NCBI RefSeq assembly: GCF_011634895.1
Contig: NZ_SIRR01000008.1
Span: 186,001-250,000, forward strand
Source: Rheinheimera pleomorphica
GTDB taxonomy: Bacteria; Pseudomonadota; Gammaproteobacteria; Enterobacterales; Alteromonadaceae
DNA: 64,000 bases
Direction of reading: 5' to 3'
Positions within the stretch are counted from its first letter, which is position 1. Each line of letters begins with the position of its first letter. Of the stretch, positions 45,538 to 55,863 are shown in pieces. Under the pieces are notes generated by a model, which was not told the DNA's origin, did not search any database, and saw only the letters and a program-made list of their open reading frames with translations. Position numbers and translations under genes: made by a program.

Positions 45538-48021
45538 CTAGAATGTTGTACCAATATTAAAACTAAAGTTTTCCTGTAAATCACCTTCATACTTCTTGAT
45601 GATTTTTGCCAGGCTGAAGGTTAGCGGCCCCATTGGCGAAATCCATTGTAAAGATACACCAGCCGTAGCCCGAATCAAACCAGGATCTGAATAATCCGCC
45701 AGCTCAGGTTGATTACGCACAGTAACGCGCGGTGTTAAACCGGCATAACGATTAATATCAAATTCAGTGTCCCAAACATTACCGGCGTCAACAAATACGC
45801 TGGTCCGTACTGAGTTACGGTAATCATCACTTAAGAACGGCGTTGGGGTAATCAGCTCCAGTGTTAATATCGCCATCGCATTACCGCCGATAGAACGCTG
45901 TGACACCGAGTAAGTGTCAGAGTCAGGATCGGCCGGCAAATTGCCGGTACCGCTGCCCAGTTCTGGCAACCCCGGAACCTGCTGCGCATAACGGAAAATC
46001 GCACGCGGGCCGATAATACGGCTTTCAAAACCACGCAAATTCTGGCCGCCAGCATTATAGTTTTCGGTAAAGGGTAAGGTGTAATCATAACCGTTTTTAG
46101 ACCCGTAACCGTTACCGTAGCCCAGTTCCAGTTTGGTCAGAAATGACCAGGTATGATCATTGCTCAGCGGAATATAATTGCGCCCTTCAAACGAGGTTTT
46201 AAAGAAGGTTAAATCTGAATTCGGTGTCGTGACCTTAATGCTCGCGCCCAGATAATGACCTGCCGTCGGGAATAAGCCCCGGTTTAAGGTGCTGCGCACC
46301 CAGCCTGCCGTTAACTCATAGTTCGTGTACTTGTAACCGCCATCCGGGTTTTCTGCGTCTAACAGCACGGCGCGGAAATGCCGCAATTGGTCATAATCCG
46401 TGGTGGGATTAATTTTATTGAAAACGTAATTAGCACCGAAGTTTAACCGGTTATATTCATTTATCGGGTAACCGATATTTGCGCCTATGCCATAACGGCT
46501 GTAATCATAGGCTTCAAGGTTTGAAGAACCATAGTCCAGTTCAGAGTAAAACACCTGACCGCCCAGGCTGACACCATCCAACGTAAAGTACGGATCGGTA
46601 TAAGTCATGCTAACAGATTTTTGATATTTGTTGGTGCTCAGGCTAATACCGGCACTGTTACCACTACCCAGGAAGTTCTCCTGCTGCACACCAATCTGGA
46701 ATGACAACCCCATATAGTTGCCATAGGAGATACCGGCATTAAAGCTGCCTGATGGCTGCTCTTTTACGGTAAAGCCAACATCCACTAAATCGTCTACACC
46801 AGCCACAGGGATGGTTTCAAACTCAATGGACTCAACATAGGGCAAACGCTGAATACGCTGCTTAGACAGCTCCAGCGCATCGTTCGACAACCAGGCGCCT
46901 TCCATTTGCCTAAGTTCACGACGCAGTACTTCGTCTTTGGTATTGACGTTGCCCGTCATGTTGATACGACGCACATAGACGCGTTTCCCAGGGTCAACAC
47001 TGATCGTCAGTTCAACCTCTTTGGTATCGTCATTGATTTGCGGAATAGTGCGCACTTTAGAGTTAGCATAACCAAAGCGGGCCAGTAACTTGGCAATACT
47101 TTCTTCGGTATAGGTGACCAGAGCGCCGTTATACATATCGCCGTCTTTTAGCGGTACTATTTTGCTGATAAAGTCATCCTGACCAATCAGGTCGCCAACA
47201 AATTTAACCCCTTTGATAGTATATTGTTCACCCTCGCTGACATTCAGCGTAACATAAACAGATTCTTTATCCGGGCTGACAGACACCTGAGAGGAATTAA
47301 TATTGAAACGCAGATAGCCGCGGTCCAGGTAATAACTGGTAATTTTTTCAATATCGCCCTGTAGCGTTTGCTTTTGGTAGCGATCAGAAGACAAAAAGCG
47401 CCACCAGGGTAAATCTTGCTTAGATTCGATGTCCTTTAACAGCTCTTCATCTGAAAACAGCTTGTTACCAACAATATTGATTTGCCGGACAGAAGCGGCG
47501 TCGCCCTCTTCAAACTTTATCTTTAAATTAACCCGGTTACGGGGCAGGTAAGTAACCTCAACATCCACCTCGGCCTGATATTTACCGACACCATGGTAGA
47601 ACTCGGTTAAACCATTCTCGATATTCTTTAAAATGGTTTTATCCAACGGCTCGCCGACTTCAATGCGGTTGCCAGCCAAACTTTCGTTGAGCTGCTCCTC
47701 TTTGATATCTTTGTTACCATCAAACTCAATGGCGTTAATGGTAGGCCGCTCGCGCAAGCGGTAAATGACCGTATTACCATCACGAAATACTTTAATATCT
47801 TCAAAGTGACCCGCACCGTATAACGTGCGGATGCTGCGCGACAGGCTATACTCAGTGACCGTATCACCAACGTTAAACGGTAAATTATTCAACGCCGCAC
47901 CCAGTGCCACGCGTTGCAGGCCTTCAACCTGAATATCCTGCACCGTAAAAGAGTCTTCAGCGAGCACCGAGTTACTGCCTGTAGCAAGTAACATCGCCGC
48001 TACTAATCGTTTAATTGTCAT
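45538..48021 (-). CDS. bamA: Outer membrane assembly factor BamA
   Basis: This 827-residue central subunit of the BAM complex has a signal peptide (about 1-21, ending SVLA) and five POTRA domains (about 24-420; the first begins FTVQDIQVEGLQRVALG). A 16-stranded barrel containing the VRGF/IRGF-type motif as LRGFESR ends in GTTF. It lies 26 nt after rseP in the usual rseP-bamA-skp-lpxD order. A sigma-E element often lies inside rseP before bamA; only a weak GGAATT-like match was seen near 48080 and is not called. Confidence 0.96.
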   Translation of the reverse strand: MTIKRLVAAMLLATGSNSVLAEDSFTVQDIQVEGLQRVALGAALNNLPFNVGDTVTEYSLSRSIRTLYGAGHFEDIKVFRDGNTVIYRLRERPTINAIEFDGNKDIKEEQLNESLAGNRIEVGEPLDKTILKNIENGLTEFYHGVGKYQAEVDVEVTYLPRNRVNLKIKFEEGDAASVRQINIVGNKLFSDEELLKDIESKQDLPWWRFLSSDRYQKQTLQGDIEKITSYYLDRGYLRFNINSSQVSVSPDKESVYVTLNVSEGEQYTIKGVKFVGDLIGQDDFISKIVPLKDGDMYNGALVTYTEESIAKLLARFGYANSKVRTIPQINDDTKEVELTISVDPGKRVYVRRINMTGNVNTKDEVLRRELRQMEGAWLSNDALELSKQRIQRLPYVESIEFETIPVAGVDDLVDVGFTVKEQPSGSFNAGISYGNYMGLSFQIGVQQENFLGSGNSAGISLSTNKYQKSVSMTYTDPYFTLDGVSLGGQVFYSELDYGSSNLEAYDYSRYGIGANIGYPINEYNRLNFGANYVFNKINPTTDYDQLRHFRAVLLDAENPDGGYKYTNYELTAGWVRSTLNRGLFPTAGHYLGASIKVTTPNSDLTFFKTSFEGRNYIPLSNDHTWSFLTKLELGYGNGYGSKNGYDYTLPFTENYNAGGQNLRGFESRIIGPRAIFRYAQQVPGLPELGSGTGNLPADPDSDTYSVSQRSIGGNAMAILTLELITPTPFLSDDYRNSVRTSVFVDAGNVWDTEFDINRYAGLTPRVTVRNQPELADYSDPGLIRATAGVSLQWISPMGPLTFSLAKIIKKYEGDLQENFSFNIGTTF

Positions 48022-48047
48022 TATTTGAACTACTTATGATTAGTTAT

Positions 48048-49403
48048 TTACAAACGAGAAATATCGTTGAGCAGCGCAATTCCCATCAACATCAGCAGGA
48101 TCATGGCTCCGAACCGGAAACCTATTTCCTGCGTCTTCTCAGAGACAGGTTTGCCGCGTATTAGTTCCAGCAGCATATACATTAAGTGGCCACCATCCAG
48201 TACCGGTAGCGGCAGCAAATTGATGACGGCTAAGTTAACACTAATCAGCGCCAAAAACGATAAAAATGCTACCAAACCTATACTGGCTGTGGTGCCAGCA
48301 CCTTGTGCAATCGAGATAGGGCCACTGAGATGCTTTACCGACACATCGCCGGTCAACAGTTTGCCAATCATGGCAAAACTAAGCCGGGTGAGTTGCCAGG
48401 TATGCGCTGCACCCGCGGCAATAGCATCAAATGCACCATAACGTTGGGTATACAACACCCCTTCAGGCCAGTCACTTACCTTGGGTGATATCCCCAACAC
48501 TCCGCTGGAAAACCCATCCGCGGCCATAACCCGCTCAGGCGTCACTTGCAACGTCAGTTGACGGCCATCACGCAATATTTGCAATACCAACTGCTGCTCC
48601 GGCGCATTACTGATAAGCTTTTGTAAGTGTTGCCAATCATTAATCTGCGTATCATCGATACTAAGAATTTTGTCATTTACCAGAAGACCTGCGCGCTGCG
48701 CTGCAGAATCTGGGGCCACAGCGGCAATGTCCGTAAGCACCTGCGGCCGCGCCAGCACCAGGCCGAGGCTGTCAAATACCGATTGTTTTTCCGGATCAAA
48801 CTGCCAGTCGGTGGTATTTAACGTTACCGAACGTTGCTGCTGTGTAGAGACATCCAATAAACCCAGCGTAATAGTGTCGCGGCCAAGTTGTTCAACCAGC
48901 AGTAAATTTACACTGCTGGCATCGGTTGCCTTGTGCTGATTCACCGCAATAATTTGTTGTTGCGCCTGCATACCGGCTTGCGCAGCTATAGACTGCGGCG
49001 CCACCTCTGCGACTATCGGCCGCATGGTCTGTACGCCAAGAATATACATTAACCACAATGCAAATAACGCGAAGATAAAGTTTGCTGCGGGGCCAGCGGC
49101 GATAATCGCCATCCGCTGCCATACGGTTTTATGGTTAAAAGCCAGATCTTTAAATTGCGGCAGCACCGGATCAACCCGTTCATCCAGCATCCGCACATAG
49201 CCGCCCAGCGGAATAGCCGCAATGACAAATTCTGTACCCTGCTTGTCACGCCAGCTGAGCAACGCCTTACCAAAACCAATAGAAAACCGCTTTACCAGCA
49301 CGCCATTTTTGCGGGCCACCCAAAAATGGCCAAACTCGTGAACCGTGATCAACACCCCAAGTGCGACGACGAATGACAGTAAATTCCAAATCGCACCCGA
49401 CAT
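48048..49403 (-). CDS. rseP: Site-2 protease RseP (sigma-E pathway)
   Basis: This 451-residue inner-membrane zinc metalloprotease completes cleavage of the anti-sigma factor RseA and clears signal peptides. The zinc motif HEFGH is at 22-26 in the first membrane helix. Two PDZ domains lie in the middle (about 115-290), and NLLPLPVLDGGHL provides the third ligand near 395-407. It overlaps the dxr stop by one base. Confidence 0.96.
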   Translation of the reverse strand: MSGAIWNLLSFVVALGVLITVHEFGHFWVARKNGVLVKRFSIGFGKALLSWRDKQGTEFVIAAIPLGGYVRMLDERVDPVLPQFKDLAFNHKTVWQRMAIIAAGPAANFIFALFALWLMYILGVQTMRPIVAEVAPQSIAAQAGMQAQQQIIAVNQHKATDASSVNLLLVEQLGRDTITLGLLDVSTQQQRSVTLNTTDWQFDPEKQSVFDSLGLVLARPQVLTDIAAVAPDSAAQRAGLLVNDKILSIDDTQINDWQHLQKLISNAPEQQLVLQILRDGRQLTLQVTPERVMAADGFSSGVLGISPKVSDWPEGVLYTQRYGAFDAIAAGAAHTWQLTRLSFAMIGKLLTGDVSVKHLSGPISIAQGAGTTASIGLVAFLSFLALISVNLAVINLLPLPVLDGGHLMYMLLELIRGKPVSEKTQEIGFRFGAMILLMLMGIALLNDISRL

Positions 49404-50596
49404 TACAACCCTTTCCTCAACAGTGACTGCGCATAATGGCGCGCTTGTAAATCCAGTGCCAATATATCATCCAGCGTACTGACGTGAAAGCCGCTAAAGT
49501 GATCCAGGCACTGCGCATTTAATCTGGCAATATCGGTAAATCGCAATTGTTGCGCCAAAAAAGCCTGCACGGCAACCTCATTCGCCGCATTTAGCGCCGT
49601 CGTCGCGCCCTGCCCCGCCGCACAGGCCGCTATTGCCAGATATAAGTTCGGGTAACGTTCTGGCTCTGGCTCAGTGAAGGTAAAGTCACGCATTTGCTTA
49701 AAATTAAGTGGCGCAACCGGGCTGGCAATACGGTTTGGAAACGCCAGCGCATGCGCAATAGGCGTGCGCATATCCGGCTGACCCAATTGCGCCAGCACTG
49801 AACCGTCACTGTACTGCACCATTGAATGAATGATACTTTGCGGATGAATAACAACGTCGATATCGTCAGCCTGACAGTTAAATAACCAGCGCGCTTCAAT
49901 AAACTCCAGACCTTTGTTCATCATAGTCGCGCTATCGACAGAAATTTTATGCCCCATACTCCAGTTGGGATGGGCCACTGCCTGCTCTGGCGTAATACGG
50001 TCAAATTCAGCAAGCGGCGTATGCAGAAAAGGCCCGCCACTGCCGGTTAGCAATAACTTACTAATACCGAAGTCATTAATGCTCTGATCATGCGTATGTT
50101 GCTGCAGCGCAGCCGGCAAACACTGAAAAATGGCATTGTGTTCGCTGTCTATCGGCAGCAAGGTAGCGCCATGCTGCTTTACTTTACTGATAAACAGCTC
50201 ACCGCTCATCACTAGTGCTTCTTTGTTGGCCAGCAGCACCGTTTTACCCTGCTCTACCGCCGCCAATGTTGGCAGCAAACCGGCCGAGCCTACTATAGCT
50301 GCCATCACGATATCGGCGTCAGGGTGTGCTGCCAGCTGACACAGGCCATCAATACCGGTTAATACTTCGGTTCTGCTGCCGGCTTGCTTTAGCGCAGCCG
50401 CTAAGGTTTTGGCTGCCTGTGCGTCCAGCATGGCAGCAAAGCGCGGTTTCACCGTCAGACATTGTTGCAACAACTTTTCTGTTTGTGTCGCGGCCGTCAG
50501 TGCCAATACCTGATATTGCTGCGGATGCGCCGCCAGCACCGACAAGGTGCTAATACCAATAGAACCGGTTGACCCGAGAATTACGACCTGGCGCAT
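49403..50596 (-). CDS. dxr: 1-deoxy-D-xylulose 5-phosphate reductoisomerase
   Basis: This 397-residue enzyme makes 2-C-methyl-D-erythritol 4-phosphate, the first committed step of the MEP isoprenoid pathway. Its product line feeds undecaprenyl synthesis by UppS in the same block. The NADPH motif GSTGSIG is at the N-terminus; LLPIDSEHNAIFQC and the MNKGLEFIEARWLF region hold metal and substrate residues. The ATG at 50596 overlaps the cdsA stop (TGATG). A TTG three bases earlier is not needed. Confidence 0.96.
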   Translation of the reverse strand: MRQVVILGSTGSIGISTLSVLAAHPQQYQVLALTAATQTEKLLQQCLTVKPRFAAMLDAQAAKTLAAALKQAGSRTEVLTGIDGLCQLAAHPDADIVMAAIVGSAGLLPTLAAVEQGKTVLLANKEALVMSGELFISKVKQHGATLLPIDSEHNAIFQCLPAALQQHTHDQSINDFGISKLLLTGSGGPFLHTPLAEFDRITPEQAVAHPNWSMGHKISVDSATMMNKGLEFIEARWLFNCQADDIDVVIHPQSIIHSMVQYSDGSVLAQLGQPDMRTPIAHALAFPNRIASPVAPLNFKQMRDFTFTEPEPERYPNLYLAIAACAAGQGATTALNAANEVAVQAFLAQQLRFTDIARLNAQCLDHFSGFHVSTLDDILALDLQARHYAQSLLRKGL

Positions 50597-51459
50597 CAAT
50601 AAAAACCGCTATACAAGGCGACAATAATGGCAAACAACGGCGCTGTGGCCGTTAAACTGTCAATGCGGTCTAAAATACCGCCATGGCCTGGCAAAAAAGC
50701 ACCACTGTCTTTCTTACCGGCTGCACGTTTAAACATGCTCTCCGTTAAATCACCGAATACTGACAGCACCGTCAGCAGCAGCGCCGCGATATACCATACC
50801 GGTGTTTGTGCCGGCCAGTCCTGTAACATGGCCACCACCGTGACAACCAACGCCACCAACGCCAGCCCGCCCAACATACCCTCAACGGTTTTTCCCGGGC
50901 TGACTTTGGGCAATAATTTATGTTTACCAAAGGGTTTACCGACAATATAACCGCCAATATCCGCAGCCCACACCAGCGCAAGCAGCGCAAAAATCAGCCA
51001 GGCACCGGTAAAGCTAGACGCGGCATAATCGGTTGAGCGGATAAATAACACCGCTGCCCAGGCCGGGATTAGGGTTAACCAGCCCATCAGTGCCTTGCCC
51101 CAATCACTGTTGACCCAAAGCCGTTGGCTGCGAGGGTAAGTAAGCACTAACACTATCGCCAGCAGCCACCAACCTACACCGGCCATTAGCAAGCTGCTCA
51201 GCAAAATATTGTTTTCCAGTGGCCAACTGGCCTGCTGTGGCAATTGCCAATATAACAGCGCCAGCACTATAGCGGTTAAACCAACATACCCACCACGGCT
51301 GGCTTTATCCGGCAAACCGCAAAAACCACTCCACTCCCAGGCGCCGAGCAAAAATGCCGCAGAAATAAACACCGCAAAACCTGCAAGCGGTAAATAAAAT
51401 ACGGCCATTAAGGCCAATGGCGCCAAAATAAGCGCGGTAATAACCCGTTGTTTAAACAA
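50596..51459 (-). CDS. cdsA: Phosphatidate cytidylyltransferase
   Basis: This 287-residue polytopic membrane enzyme makes CDP-diacylglycerol for phospholipid synthesis. The family signature KRAAGKKDSGAFLPGHGG followed by DRIDS is near the C-terminus (about 243-265), and at least six hydrophobic segments precede it. It starts 5 nt after uppS and overlaps dxr by one base. Confidence 0.95.
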   Translation of the reverse strand: MFKQRVITALILAPLALMAVFYLPLAGFAVFISAAFLLGAWEWSGFCGLPDKASRGGYVGLTAIVLALLYWQLPQQASWPLENNILLSSLLMAGVGWWLLAIVLVLTYPRSQRLWVNSDWGKALMGWLTLIPAWAAVLFIRSTDYAASSFTGAWLIFALLALVWAADIGGYIVGKPFGKHKLLPKVSPGKTVEGMLGGLALVALVVTVVAMLQDWPAQTPVWYIAALLLTVLSVFGDLTESMFKRAAGKKDSGAFLPGHGGILDRIDSLTATAPLFAIIVALYSGFY

Positions 51460-51464
51460 TCTCG

Positions 51465-52229
51465 TTATCCTTTACCCAAGGTCGCCAGCTGCCGGATTTG
51501 TTCTCCGGTACAACCAAAACGACGCTCACGGTTGACAAAGGCAGCTATCGCTTCAGAAAACACCTGCTGATCAAAGTCCGGCCATAAGGTTTCAGTAAAC
51601 CAGAACTCAGCATAAGCGGCTTGCCATAATAAAAAATTACTGATGCGCAAATCTCCACCGGTACGGATTAATAAATCCAGCTCGGGTTGTTCATGCATCT
51701 GCACCTGTTGTGCAAACAGATGTTCATCAATTTGCTCGGCACGCAGCGTACCTTGCTCTACTTGTCGTGCCAGCTGCCGGGCCGCATTGACCATGTCCCA
51801 GCGGCCACCATAATTGGCTGCGATATTCAGCGTTAAGGCGCTATTGTTCGCTGTCAGCTGCTCGGCTTTATCAATGCTGGCTCTGAGTTTATCGCTAAAC
51901 GCCGACAAATCGCCAATCACTTTTAATCTGACATTATGTTTGTGCAGTGTCTTTACTTCACTTTGCAACACCATTAAAAACAGCTGCATCAGGGTTGACA
52001 CTTCATCTTCTGGCCGGCGCCAGTTTTCGCTGCTAAAAGCAAATAATGTCAGCGATTTAATCCCCAGCTCGCGGCAAAAGCTAACACTGCGCCTGACAGC
52101 TTCGACGCCTCTTTTGTGGCCCCAAACCCGGGGCTTGCCTTGCTGCTGTGCCCAACGACCATTTCCATCCATGATAATTGCCACATGCTGCGGCAAATTC
52201 TGCGGTTTGAGCTGCGAGTCTGCAGTCAT
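51465..52229 (-). CDS. uppS: Undecaprenyl diphosphate synthase (cis-prenyltransferase)
   Basis: This 254-residue enzyme builds the C55 lipid carrier for peptidoglycan and O-antigen. IIMDGNGRWAQ near residue 24 holds the catalytic Asp. AFSSENWRRP, NIAANYGGRWD and IRTGGDLRISNFLLWQ follow. I chose the ATG at 52229 with an AGGACAGG region upstream; the frame reaches a GTG at 52259 but without reason to prefer it. The gene follows the frr terminator, so it probably has its own promoter. A perfect 7-bp hairpin (AACCAGT-AGCAG-ACTGGTT, 52260-52278) lies just before it. Confidence 0.95.
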   Translation of the reverse strand: MTADSQLKPQNLPQHVAIIMDGNGRWAQQQGKPRVWGHKRGVEAVRRSVSFCRELGIKSLTLFAFSSENWRRPEDEVSTLMQLFLMVLQSEVKTLHKHNVRLKVIGDLSAFSDKLRASIDKAEQLTANNSALTLNIAANYGGRWDMVNAARQLARQVEQGTLRAEQIDEHLFAQQVQMHEQPELDLLIRTGGDLRISNFLLWQAAYAEFWFTETLWPDFDQQVFSEAIAAFVNRERRFGCTGEQIRQLATLGKG

Positions 52230-52315
52230 AACGTGCGACCTGTCCTTTAGCTGAATCACAACCAGTCTGCTACTGGTTTAGCGCTTTGCCTAACAAAAAA
52301 ATAAACGTTTACATA

Positions 52316-52351
52316 GAAAAAAGCGCCGTAATGCCCAAGCGTCACGACGCT
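52316..52351 (-). terminator. Terminator after frr
   Basis: AGCGTCGT pairs with ACGGCGCT (one G-U) around a 14-nt loop and is followed by six T on the minus strand. An alternative inner hairpin AGCGTC-GT-GACGCT shares the 5' arm. Confidence 0.7.
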
Positions 52352-52373
52352 GATACGCTAACAGAAGTGTGTT

Positions 52374-52931
52374 TTACACCTCCATCAGTTCCTTTTCTTT
52401 CTCTGCCAAAACTTCGTCAATTTTCTTCACAAAAGCATCGGTGATTTTTTGGATTTCGTCAGTAGCACGGCGCTCATCATCTTCGCTGATGGCTTTATCT
52501 TTTTGCAGTGCTTTTAACTCAGCGTTAGCATCACGACGGATATTACGCACTGCTACACGGCCACCTTCGGCCTCGTTACGCACCAGCTTCACCAGGCTTT
52601 TACGCCGCTCTTCGGTCAGTGGCGGTAGTGGTACCCGAATGATAGTACCTGCAGACATTGGGTTTAAACCTAAATCTGATGCCATAATGGCTTTTTCTAC
52701 CGCCGCCGTCAGGCTTTTATCAAATACGGTAATGGCCAGGGTGCGGGCATCTTCGATAGACACGTTACCGACCTGACGCAGAGGGGTATCGGCACCGTAA
52801 TAAGACACCATAATACCGTCTAATAAACTGGGATGGGCGCGGCCGGTACGTACCTTGGTTAACTGGCTTTTCAGCGCTTCTACGCTTTTTTCCATCCGCA
52901 CTTTGCTGTCTTTAATAATGTCGTTAATCAC
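52374..52931 (-). CDS. frr: Ribosome recycling factor
   Basis: This 185-residue protein splits post-termination ribosomes with EF-G. It is colinear with the Escherichia factor (185 residues): [15 protein letters not shown] in the first helix region, [16 protein letters not shown] and [10 protein letters not shown]. It lies 60 nt after pyrH and is followed by a terminator. Confidence 0.97.
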   Translation of the reverse strand: MINDIIKDSKVRMEKSVEALKSQLTKVRTGRAHPSLLDGIMVSYYGADTPLRQVGNVSIEDARTLAITVFDKSLTAAVEKAIMASDLGLNPMSAGTIIRVPLPPLTEERRKSLVKLVRNEAEGGRVAVRNIRRDANAELKALQKDKAISEDDERRATDEIQKITDAFVKKIDEVLAEKEKELMEV

Positions 52932-52991
52932 GATCTGTATCCTTTTATACTTTGTCTCTTTGATGCACTCTGCATGACCAAGCGAACTAGT

Positions 52992-53732
52992 TTACTGTAA
53001 ATTTTCGGCGTGGTCGATGACCGTACCTTCCTGCTCGCCCATAATAACCCGCTTTAGCGCGCCGGCGGTGTTCATATTAAACACCCGAATTTGTAAGTTG
53101 TGGTCCCGTGCCAGGGTAAAGGCCGCTAAATCCATCACTTTAAGCTCTTTATCCAGCACTTCATTGTACGTCAGCTGATGGTACAGGGTAGCCGTCGGGT
53201 CTTTGACCGGATCGGCTGAAAATACGCCATCGACTTTAGTGGCTTTTAACACCGCATCGGCTTCAATTTCGATACCGCGTAAACAGGCAGCCGAGTCAGT
53301 GGTAAAAAACGGGTTACCGGTACCAGCAGAGAAAATCACTACCCGGCCCGATTTTAATAAGCTTATCGCTTCTGCCCAGCTGTAGTTGTCACAGACGCCG
53401 TTAAGTGGAATAGCACTCATCATACGGGCGTTAACATAAGCGCGGTGCAGCGCATCACGCATCGCCAGGCCATTCATTACCGTGGCCAACATCCCCATAT
53501 GGTCGCCCACCACCCGGTTCATTCCGGCTTTGGCCAGGCCTTCGCCGCGGAAAATATTACCGCCACCGATAACAATACCCACCTGCACACCCAGTTCAAC
53601 CAGTTCTTTTATTTCCTGCGCCATGCGGTCCAGTACTTTGGGGTCGATACCAAAGCCTTCATCGCCCATCAGAGCTTCACCACTCAGTTTTAATAAGATC
53701 CTGCGGTAGGTTGGTTTTGGATTCGTGCTCAT
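52992..53732 (-). CDS. pyrH: UMP kinase
   Basis: This 246-residue hexameric kinase makes UDP from UMP. It has [16 protein letters not shown] at the N-terminus, the GGGNIFRG glycine motif and [16 protein letters not shown]. It lies between tsf and frr, the conserved rpsB-tsf-pyrH-frr order. A strong terminator after tsf (53774-53815) suggests pyrH relies on its own promoter or on read-through. Confidence 0.97.
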   Translation of the reverse strand: MSTNPKPTYRRILLKLSGEALMGDEGFGIDPKVLDRMAQEIKELVELGVQVGIVIGGGNIFRGEGLAKAGMNRVVGDHMGMLATVMNGLAMRDALHRAYVNARMMSAIPLNGVCDNYSWAEAISLLKSGRVVIFSAGTGNPFFTTDSAACLRGIEIEADAVLKATKVDGVFSADPVKDPTATLYHQLTYNEVLDKELKVMDLAAFTLARDHNLQIRVFNMNTAGALKRVIMGEQEGTVIDHAENLQ

Positions 53733-53773
53733 GACATCCTCATAGTGCTGGGTAAAGTTGCAGTATTGCGGGT

Positions 53774-53815
53774 AAAAAAAACCGCGGTCAGGTCGTCAAA
53801 CCTGAAGCCGCGGTT
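53774..53815 (-). terminator. Strong terminator after tsf
   Basis: On the minus strand a two-part stem is followed by a run of T. The outer arms are AACCGCGG/CCGCGGTT, and the inner arms TCAGGT/ACCTGA surround a 6-nt loop. It starts 37 nt after the tsf stop. Confidence 0.92.
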
Positions 53816-53851
53816 ATTCTAGCGGGTTTTGCCCAAAGGCAGAAGAATAAA

Positions 53852-54724
53852 TTACTTCTTGGCAGCCGCGATTTGCGCAGCAACTTCTGCTGCGAAGTCT
53901 TCTTCTTTCTTCTCGATACCTTCGCCTACTTCTAAGCGAATGAAAGAAACCGCTTTAGCACCATTTTGCTTCAGGAATTCACCTGTAGTAATTGATGGGT
54001 CTTTCACGAACGGTTGACCGGTTAAGCTCACTTCGCCAGTGAACTTGGTCATACGGCCAGCAACCATTTTCTCAGCGATTTCTTGTGGCTTACCAGAGTT
54101 AACCGCGATTTCAACCTGGATTTGACGCTCACGTTCAACCACTTCAGCTGATACGTCTTCCGGGTTAACATAACCTGGGTTGTTAGCAGCAACGTGCATC
54201 GCAACATCTTTAGCGATATCTTCGTTACCGCCTTCCAGTACGGCTAATACACCGATACGACCAGAGTGCACGTATTGGCCGATAACAGCGCCTTCAACGA
54301 CCGCTGCGCGACGTACGTTGATGTTTTCACCAATTTTCGCCACTAAAGTAGCGCGGGTGTCTTCAACTGAAGTGCCGTTTAAGTCAGCAGCTAAGATAGC
54401 TTCAGCAGTAAACAGCTTGTTAGCGTGAGCTAAATCAGCAACAGCGTTAGCAAACGCCAGGAAGCTGGCATCACGGGCAACGAAGTCTGTTTCACAGTTA
54501 AACTCGATAGCCACACCGTAACCGTTGGCTACGCGAGTGATAATGGTACCTTCAGCGGCAATACGGCCTGCTTTCTTGGCAGCTTTGGCCAGACCACTTT
54601 TACGCATCGCGTCGATTGCAGCTTCGATATCACCTGCAGTCTCTTCCAATGCTTTTTTACAATCCATCATGCCAGCGCCAGTGCGCTCGCGAAGTTCTTT
54701 AACTAAAGCGGCAGTTACAGCCAT
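53852..54724 (-). CDS. tsf: Elongation factor Ts
   Basis: This 290-residue protein is the nucleotide exchange factor of EF-Tu. It begins [20 protein letters not shown], with the DCKKALEE motif, and contains the duplicated core with [11 protein letters not shown] chose the ATG at 54724 because GAGGAAG precedes it. An upstream in-frame start at 54790 would add an unrelated 22-residue tail within the rpsB-tsf spacer. It is co-transcribed with rpsB. Confidence 0.97.
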   Translation of the reverse strand: MAVTAALVKELRERTGAGMMDCKKALEETAGDIEAAIDAMRKSGLAKAAKKAGRIAAEGTIITRVANGYGVAIEFNCETDFVARDASFLAFANAVADLAHANKLFTAEAILAADLNGTSVEDTRATLVAKIGENINVRRAAVVEGAVIGQYVHSGRIGVLAVLEGGNEDIAKDVAMHVAANNPGYVNPEDVSAEVVERERQIQVEIAVNSGKPQEIAEKMVAGRMTKFTGEVSLTGQPFVKDPSITTGEFLKQNGAKAVSFIRLEVGEGIEKKEEDFAAEVAAQIAAAKK

Positions 54725-54756
54725 GGGAGCTTCCTCGTAATAATTCTGGTTGGACA

Positions 54757-54778
54757 AACAGGGGCCTTGGCCCCTGTT
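54757..54778 (-). promoter_or_regulatory. rpsB-tsf intercistronic hairpin
   Basis: AACAGGGGCC and GGCCCCTGTT are perfect complements separated by 2 nt, halfway between rpsB and tsf. No T run follows, so it is not an ordinary terminator. It may modulate the tsf share of the transcript or mark an RNase site. Confidence 0.55.
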
Positions 54779-54829
54779 GCAATTTTGCACTGTTTAGCGC
54801 AAGCTTAGCCTGCGCTAATGACAGAGAAA

Positions 54830-55558
54830 TTACTCTGCTTCAACGAAGGCTTCGGCTTCTGCCTGTACTTCGATGTTTTTGTCACGACCTTCCAGGATAG
54901 CCTGACCAACAGCACTCAGGTACAACTGGATAGCGCGGATCGCGTCATCGTTACCTGGCACTACATAGTCAACGCCTTTTGGATCAGAGTTGGTATCAAC
55001 GATAGATACAACTGGGATACCCAGGTTGTTAGCTTCTTTGATCGCAATGTGTTCATGGTCAGCGTCGATCACGAACAGCACGTCTGGCAAGCCGCCCATG
55101 TCTTTGATACCGCCTAAGCTCTTTTCCAGCTTGTCCATTTCACGGGTACGGTCTAAAGCTTCTTTCTTGGTCAGCTTGTCGAAAGTACCGTCCTGGCTTT
55201 GCGCTTCCAGATCTTTTAAACGTTTGATTGACTGACGTACAGTTTTCCAGTTAGTCAGCATACCACCTAACCAACGGTGATTTACGTAGAACTGATCAGA
55301 CTTGATTGCAGCTTCTTTGATGGCTTCAGAAGCGGCACGCTTAGTACCAACGAACAGGATTTTGCCCTTTTTCGCTGCTACTTGCTGAATGAATGCCAGT
55401 GCATCGTTCATCATAGGAACAGTTTGTTCCAGGTTGATGATATGTACTTTGTTACGCGCACCGAAAATGAATGGCTTCATTTTTGGATTCCAGTAACGGG
55501 TTTGGTGACCGAAGTGCACGCCCGCCTGGAGCATGTCGCGCATAGAAACTTTTGCCAT
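54830..55558 (-). CDS. rpsB: 30S ribosomal protein S2
   Basis: This 242-residue protein is colinear with Escherichia S2 (241 residues): [32 protein letters not shown] and [20 protein letters not shown]. The C-terminus is acidic. It is first gene of the rpsB-tsf transcript, with a leader of about 200 nt between promoter and start, in keeping with S2 autoregulation known in gammaproteobacteria. Confidence 0.98.
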   Translation of the reverse strand: MAKVSMRDMLQAGVHFGHQTRYWNPKMKPFIFGARNKVHIINLEQTVPMMNDALAFIQQVAAKKGKILFVGTKRAASEAIKEAAIKSDQFYVNHRWLGGMLTNWKTVRQSIKRLKDLEAQSQDGTFDKLTKKEALDRTREMDKLEKSLGGIKDMGGLPDVLFVIDADHEHIAIKEANNLGIPVVSIVDTNSDPKGVDYVVPGNDDAIRAIQLYLSAVGQAILEGRDKNIEVQAEAEAFVEAE

Positions 55559-55763
55559 GATTTAATTTCCTGTATAAGGGGTTAAGCCTCCATGTATCCC
55601 ATATGCCGACTCTGGCCTGACTGTGGTTCAGTGCAGGGCAAAGCACCCCGGAATATGTGTCGATACATGTGTGTTTTGGTTTAATTTCGCCGACTAACTT
55701 CGTTTTAGCACTATTAAGAACAAAAGGTTCTGCAATATACGCTAATGCGATTTGCTAATTTGC
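55559..55763 (-). promoter_or_regulatory. Long rpsB leader, likely S2 autoregulatory RNA
   Basis: About 200 nt lie between the predicted transcription start and rpsB, with no open frame of interest. The part nearest rpsB contains GGG-GTGCTTT-GCCC and other short complementary segments that can fold. S2 is known to repress its own mRNA through a leader structure in this class. I did not verify the consensus fold, so the assignment is from position and length. The remainder of the gap up to the map start at 55864 holds the divergent promoters. Confidence 0.5.
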
Positions 55764-55770
55764 GGCGCGC

Positions 55771-55799
55771 TTTATACCATAGACACCTTAGAAACACAA
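55771..55799 (-). promoter_or_regulatory. rpsB promoter with GC-rich discriminator
   Basis: On the minus strand TTGTGT (55799-55794), 17 bp, TATAAA (55776-55771), then GCGCGCC. The same discriminator follows the ffs promoter, consistent with growth-rate or stringent control. Confidence 0.75.
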
Positions 55800-55863
55800 T
55801 GAAATGTGTATTTTTGCAGCAGTAATGCCGGGTAGCGGCATTACCCCAAAACAGAGAGACAGC

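Noticed and set aside
48022-48110. Possible sigma-E promoter (GGAATT-like box) inside the end of rseP for bamA
   Set aside because: Only the first box is partly matched and the -10 element is poor; the call would rest on knowledge of Escherichia rather than on this sequence.
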